A stretch of 35,687 nucleotides of DNA from Bacteroidales bacterium UBA1736 (GTDB lineage Bacteria; Bacteroidota; Bacteroidia; Bacteroidales; UBA932), in NCBI GenBank assembly GCA_002315825.1, contig DCIC01000007.1, positions 5,182 to 40,868 of the forward strand. The letters run 5' to 3'. Positions 33,401 through 35,687 of the stretch are shown here, in pieces. The translations under genes were made by a program, and so were the position numbers. A model generated the notes under the pieces. The model did no database searches. It saw only the letters and a list, made by a program, of their open reading frames with translations, and had not been told where the DNA came from. The stretch's first letter is position 1, and every line of letters starts with the position of its first letter.

Positions 33401-33656
33401 CGTACGCATCAGAAATCTCGGTGTGGCCCTGGGATTCGAAAAGATCATAATAAAGAACGGACTGCTCATCTGCTTCTTCATCGGAAACCCTATGTCTCCA
33501 TACTACAAATCCGATATCTTTGCCACAGTGATGCAGCGGATAGGGGACAGGCCGGGACTTTTCACTCTGAAACAGGTGGAGTCTAAACTCAAGATTGTCA
33601 CACGCGGGGTTGACTCTCTTCCCAAAGCTTTCGACATTTTGTCCAAGTTGCATTAA
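30471..33656 (+). CDS. mfd: Transcription-repair coupling factor Mfd
   Basis: A 1061-residue SF2 translocase that displaces stalled RNA polymerase at DNA lesions and recruits UvrA. The N-terminal UvrB-like region is diverged. The RNA-polymerase-interacting CarD-like domain starts at GDYVVHIDHGVGVFGGLV (about 390-410). The motor has Walker A GDVGFGKTE (near 538), DEEQ (near 639), TATPIPRTLQ, and motif VI HQLRGRVGRSNRKAFCYL. The TRG region with RGAGNLLGAEQSGF and the C-terminal D7 domain follow. It is somewhat shorter than the roughly 1100-1150 residues of many homologues. The ATG overlaps a DnaA-box-like 9-mer. The N-terminal third is clearly AT-richer than the motor part. coaX follows after 23 nt. 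Confidence 0.96.
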   Translation: MLISSEKTGILRSRIQTEREIFCSGLFLSARWFVLNNASPDCLNFIILPDKESAEYCAADLYNLTDKDNVYFLPESGRGVERSNYKSSLGVQRTSAVSSILEYKSGKHFIVSYPGALSELIPKKSDIDNSILSISIGDNISHDKIIEILCTRNFEKVDFVSAPGQIAVRGSIIDIFSYSDCNPYRISFWGDDVENIYIFNCNTQLSIEKTDKIEIVSDIISDGAEKGECILSILPANSCVWLDSSDMYSGKDFFQFIEKFRRVYLDTPLSRQKEETIRFNLSPQPVFNKDFELLTVDIRKKIEAGFKVYVYGEKASQLDRLKSILSQNGGLIPEFVTGKNIHNGFIDIDNRICCYSDHEIFDRFHRVSIRRSVEKSEQLTINDLSAFNPGDYVVHIDHGVGVFGGLVRMYDDKGRPKEVVKITYKDGDVVFVSVHALHKISRFKGQDGEPPRISKLGSKSWINLKNTAKSKVKDIAKDLIRLYAKRKSSNGFAYSADSYLQQELESSFLFEDTPDQETATISIKRDMEDKCPMDRLVCGDVGFGKTEIAIRAAFKAVCDSKQVAVLVPTTILALQHFNTFTSRLKGLPCTVDYVSRLRTAKEISDIRQRLSSGQIDILIGTHKILGDSFEFKDLGLLIIDEEQKFGVSAKEKLRQLRAGIDTLTLTATPIPRTLQFSLLGARDLSIIGTPPPNRIPVQTEIILFDEKEIRSIIDYELNRGGQVFFLHNKVEELQSIAEILHRLEPDMRICIAHGQMEAKELENRMLDFIRGDYDLLLCTTIIENGLDIPNANTIIINQAQNIGLSDLHQLRGRVGRSNRKAFCYLIVPPLVSITDDARRRLKAIEEFSDLGSGFNIAMQDLDIRGAGNLLGAEQSGFIMEMGYETYQKILAEAMEELGVETGIETGRGRGKFIEDCTIETDQPAFIPDDFIELSAEKIRIYKQLDSINSDKEMERYASQLADRFGTLPQEVDNLIMVVRIRNLGVALGFEKIIIKNGLLICFFIGNPMSPYYKSDIFATVMQRIGDRPGLFTLKQVESKLKIVTRGVDSLPKAFDILSKLH

Positions 33657-33669
33657 TTTATTAAATTTG
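33638..33669 (+). promoter_or_regulatory. Bacteroidetes-type promoter for coaX, inside the mfd 3' end
   Basis: TTTG (33638-33641), exactly 20 bp, then TAAATTTG (33662-33669): a full consensus match. The -33 box lies in the last codons of mfd. The transcript would start roughly 5 nt before the coaX ATG, an extremely short leader. Confidence 0.55.
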
Positions 33670-33679
33670 CGGCCTCGAT

Positions 33680-34396
33680 ATGGCCAACCTGTTGATAGAA
33701 ATAGGCAATACCGCTCTGAAGGCGGCCTGGTCCGAAGGGGTCACCCTCGGCAAGACGTTCCGCTACCAAGGCGAGTACGTGCTGGATTTCATACTCTCTC
33801 TGACGTCTAGGGAAAAACCTGAGGTGATGGCAATTGTCTCTTCTAGTCCTCTGCCGTCGGAAAGTGAAGAACTGTTGAAGAAGGAATGTTCATTCCTGAT
33901 GCTTCTGAATTCAAGTAATCAAATGGAAGGATTCCCGGAATACCTCAGCTACGACAGGGTGGCGTCACTTGTGGCGGTGAAATACCTTTTCAAGGAGAAA
34001 TCGTGCACCGTATTTGATTTCGGCACCACTCTCACGGTCGATTTCATTGATGGGTCGGGATGCTATCGTGGTGGCAACATATCACCGGGGTGCAGGACAA
34101 GATTTAAGTCGCTGAACCGTTATTCGAAGTCGCTTCCTCTGGTTAATACGCCTGCCAAAATATTACAGGAAGGCAACTCTATCCAGACTTCTATTGAGTC
34201 CGGTGTCATTTCAGGCATAATGTTTGAAATTGAAGGCTATGTCCGTCTTCAACCTGAAAACATTGTGGTCTTTACGGGAGGAGACGCAAATTATTTTGCA
34301 AAGAAAATGAAAAACTCCATCTTTGTGGTTTGCAACCTTGTACTGATGGGGTTGGCAATTATTACAGACAACTATGTCAGGAAAAAACTTAAGTAA
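33680..34396 (+). CDS. coaX: Type III pantothenate kinase
   Basis: A 238-residue cytosolic kinase catalysing the first step of coenzyme A synthesis, pantothenate to 4'-phosphopantothenate. The ASKHA-fold P-loop-like motif is LIEIGNTALK; most type III enzymes have Asp where this has Glu (DxGNT). The second motif VFDFGTTLTVDFID supplies the conserved Asp and TxxTxD, and GGNISPGCRTRFKSLNRYSKSLP is the typical pantothenate-binding loop; VVFTGGDANYFAK is near the end. The length is slightly short of the usual ~245-260. It overlaps the following outer-membrane gene by 23 nt and likely shares its transcript. Confidence 0.92.
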   Translation: MANLLIEIGNTALKAAWSEGVTLGKTFRYQGEYVLDFILSLTSREKPEVMAIVSSSPLPSESEELLKKECSFLMLLNSSNQMEGFPEYLSYDRVASLVAVKYLFKEKSCTVFDFGTTLTVDFIDGSGCYRGGNISPGCRTRFKSLNRYSKSLPLVNTPAKILQEGNSIQTSIESGVISGIMFEIEGYVRLQPENIVVFTGGDANYFAKKMKNSIFVVCNLVLMGLAIITDNYVRKKLK

Positions 34397-35666
34397 GTCA
34401 TTCCTTGTATTCGCTCTGCTCTTCTGTGCGGCTTTCGCCCATGCGGAGGACGATACGGGAGCGTTCAGCGGCTATTCACCATATTCCATTTTCGGAATAG
34501 GAGAGATTTCCATGCAAGGAACTGCCTACAACCTCAGCATGGGCGGAGTCGGGATAGCATCCCGCAATCCACGTTTCATAAACATTTTGAATCCTGCTGC
34601 TGTGACAGCCAGGGACACTCTTACGTTCATGGTTGATTTCGCGGTATCACAAGGCAATAAGTTCATGAAGCAGAACTCAGGGTCGAATACCTTGAAGAGT
34701 GTCAACAACACTTTCAATATGGCCAACTGCGTCATGTCGTTTCCAATATGGAAAACAATAGCCATGATGGTAGGTGTACTGCCCTACAGTTCTACAGGTT
34801 ATGGTTACAGCTATAGTGAGACTGACCAGAAGGTCATAGCTGATGTAGGCAACATCAACTATTCCAATGCCGGAAGCGGCGGAGTATATCAGGCATTCGC
34901 TACTTTGGGCGTTTCTTTCTGGCGCAGGCTGTCTCTTGGCGCACAGGGCATTTATTATTTCGGAAACATACTGAAACAGAGCGAGGTCTCTTACTCATCG
35001 GCATCTTATGTCGGCATCAGCACTGCAGACAGAATGAATATCAATGCTTTTTCCGGGAAGTTCGGCATTCAGTATATTCAGCCTTTGGGAGAAGATATAG
35101 TCGTAGGGGCAGGAGCCACATACCGCCTTGGAACCGGGATTAAAAATACGTTAACGAAAAACTTGGAGGAAACAGCCGGGGATAATATAAAATTTGCTCC
35201 CGAATGGGGTTTCGGGCTGTCCGTGAACTACATTGACAAACTCAGATTCGAGTTGAACTACATACGTGCGGACTGGACAAATAGCGGTTTCGAATCATCA
35301 TATTTCTGCACTGTTGTCAATACTTCCCATCCGTTCAAGTCTTCTGTCGCCCAATCTGTCAGGGCCGGAGCCGAATACATCCCGAACCGCCGCGATACGC
35401 GCTACTATCTGAAGCACGTAGCTTACAGGGCCGGATGTTATTACAACAAAGAATATGTCAACGTAGGCGGAAGCCAAATTGATGCCAAAGGTGTGACAAT
35501 CGGAGCGACATTCCCCATCGTGAACGGTTTCTGCGGGCTTACCACCGCGTTTGAACTCGGTCAGAAGGGAACTCTGCAGAACAATCTGGTCAAGGAGACA
35601 TATTTCAATATTTCTGTAGGAGTCAGCCTGTACGACATCTGGTTCAGGCGCATGAAATATAATTAA
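34374..35666 (+). CDS. Outer-membrane beta-barrel protein of unknown function
   Basis: A 430-residue exported protein. Signal peptide MSGKNLSKSFLVFALLFCAAFAHA (cut near residue 24). The mature part begins GYSPYSIFGIGEISMQGTAYN, continues SMGGVGIASRNPRFINILNPAA, and is then made of alternating beta strands typical of Bacteroidetes outer-membrane proteins distantly like FadL/OmpP1 barrels (the GMGG-N-PA pattern). The final strand ends SLYDIWFRRMKYN. Homologues of this kind commonly follow coaX in Bacteroidales, ahead of an LptC-like gene, but the downstream gene is beyond the window. The ATG at 34374 lies inside the coaX 3' end (23-nt overlap), consistent with coupling. Specific function not recognised. 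Confidence 0.8.
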   Translation: MSGKNLSKSFLVFALLFCAAFAHAEDDTGAFSGYSPYSIFGIGEISMQGTAYNLSMGGVGIASRNPRFINILNPAAVTARDTLTFMVDFAVSQGNKFMKQNSGSNTLKSVNNTFNMANCVMSFPIWKTIAMMVGVLPYSSTGYGYSYSETDQKVIADVGNINYSNAGSGGVYQAFATLGVSFWRRLSLGAQGIYYFGNILKQSEVSYSSASYVGISTADRMNINAFSGKFGIQYIQPLGEDIVVGAGATYRLGTGIKNTLTKNLEETAGDNIKFAPEWGFGLSVNYIDKLRFELNYIRADWTNSGFESSYFCTVVNTSHPFKSSVAQSVRAGAEYIPNRRDTRYYLKHVAYRAGCYYNKEYVNVGGSQIDAKGVTIGATFPIVNGFCGLTTAFELGQKGTLQNNLVKETYFNISVGVSLYDIWFRRMKYN

Positions 35667-35687
35667 TTTAAATTTCGCAAGTGATTC

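Noticed and set aside
32499..33653. 384-codon minus-strand open frame opposite mfd
   Set aside because: Fully covered by the conserved Mfd motor domain on the plus strand; no recognisable motifs and no promoter.
1..35687. tRNA, rRNA, CRISPR arrays, transposases, integrases
   Set aside because: Every intergenic gap was read; none holds a tRNA-like cloverleaf, direct-repeat array or mobile-element gene.

Overview
The window is chromosomal DNA from a member of the Bacteroidetes, most likely order Bacteroidales. The evidence is a SusC/SusD pair with an ECF sigma factor and FecR anti-sigma factor, lipoproteins with Bacteroidetes-style signals, a TonB with an acidic linker, promoters of the TTTG-N20-TAnnTTTG type, weak Shine-Dalgarno sequences, and Bacteroidetes-type housekeeping proteins. 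No phage, IS element, CRISPR array, tRNA or rRNA was recognised. All genes look intact, except that glycyl-tRNA synthetase runs off the left edge.

Layout. (1) 1-790: N-terminal part of glyS (-). (2) 879-17282: one tightly packed minus-strand run of ten genes: FecR anti-sigma, SusC, SusD, a repeat/beta-helix surface lipoprotein, a ComEC-type MBL-fold lipoprotein, a GH78 alpha-L-rhamnosidase, a PhnP-like MBL-fold hydrolase, a membrane pyrophosphatase, a PHP-type phosphodiesterase and a DUF2490 barrel. The ECF sigma gene is divergent at 17389 (+). I read this as a polysaccharide utilisation locus (PUL) for a rhamnose-containing, possibly phosphodiester-bearing glycan, with a cation-pumping pyrophosphatase embedded in it. 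(3) 18024-20422: sufS-sufE-DUF59-folK operon (-). (4) 20472-23466: ruvA (+), convergent with ybeY-mnmG (-). Two parS-like palindromes and a 21-bp perfect inverted repeat lie here. (5) 23541-26400: tonB, a terminator, hflX, rbsK (+). (6) 26397-30216: ruvB, sdhA/frdA, sdhB/frdB (-), with no cytochrome b gene. (7) 30217-30470: the only sizeable intergenic region, very AT-rich with repeated TTATCAACA-like 9-mers; candidate replication origin. (8) 30471-35666: mfd, coaX and an outer-membrane protein (+).

Whole-window view. Genes left of about 30.3 kb lie mostly on the minus strand and all genes to the right lie on the plus strand, so most transcription points away from the AT-rich region. Together with the DnaA-box-like 9-mers and the parS palindromes 9 kb away, this makes an origin-proximal location the most economical reading. 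That is inference from sequence pattern, not proof. The most unusual combinations are the oriC/parS neighbourhood with its 91-bp inverted-repeat element, and the PUL that couples a rhamnosidase to three metallohydrolases and a PPase bearing probable Na+,H+-pump signature residues.
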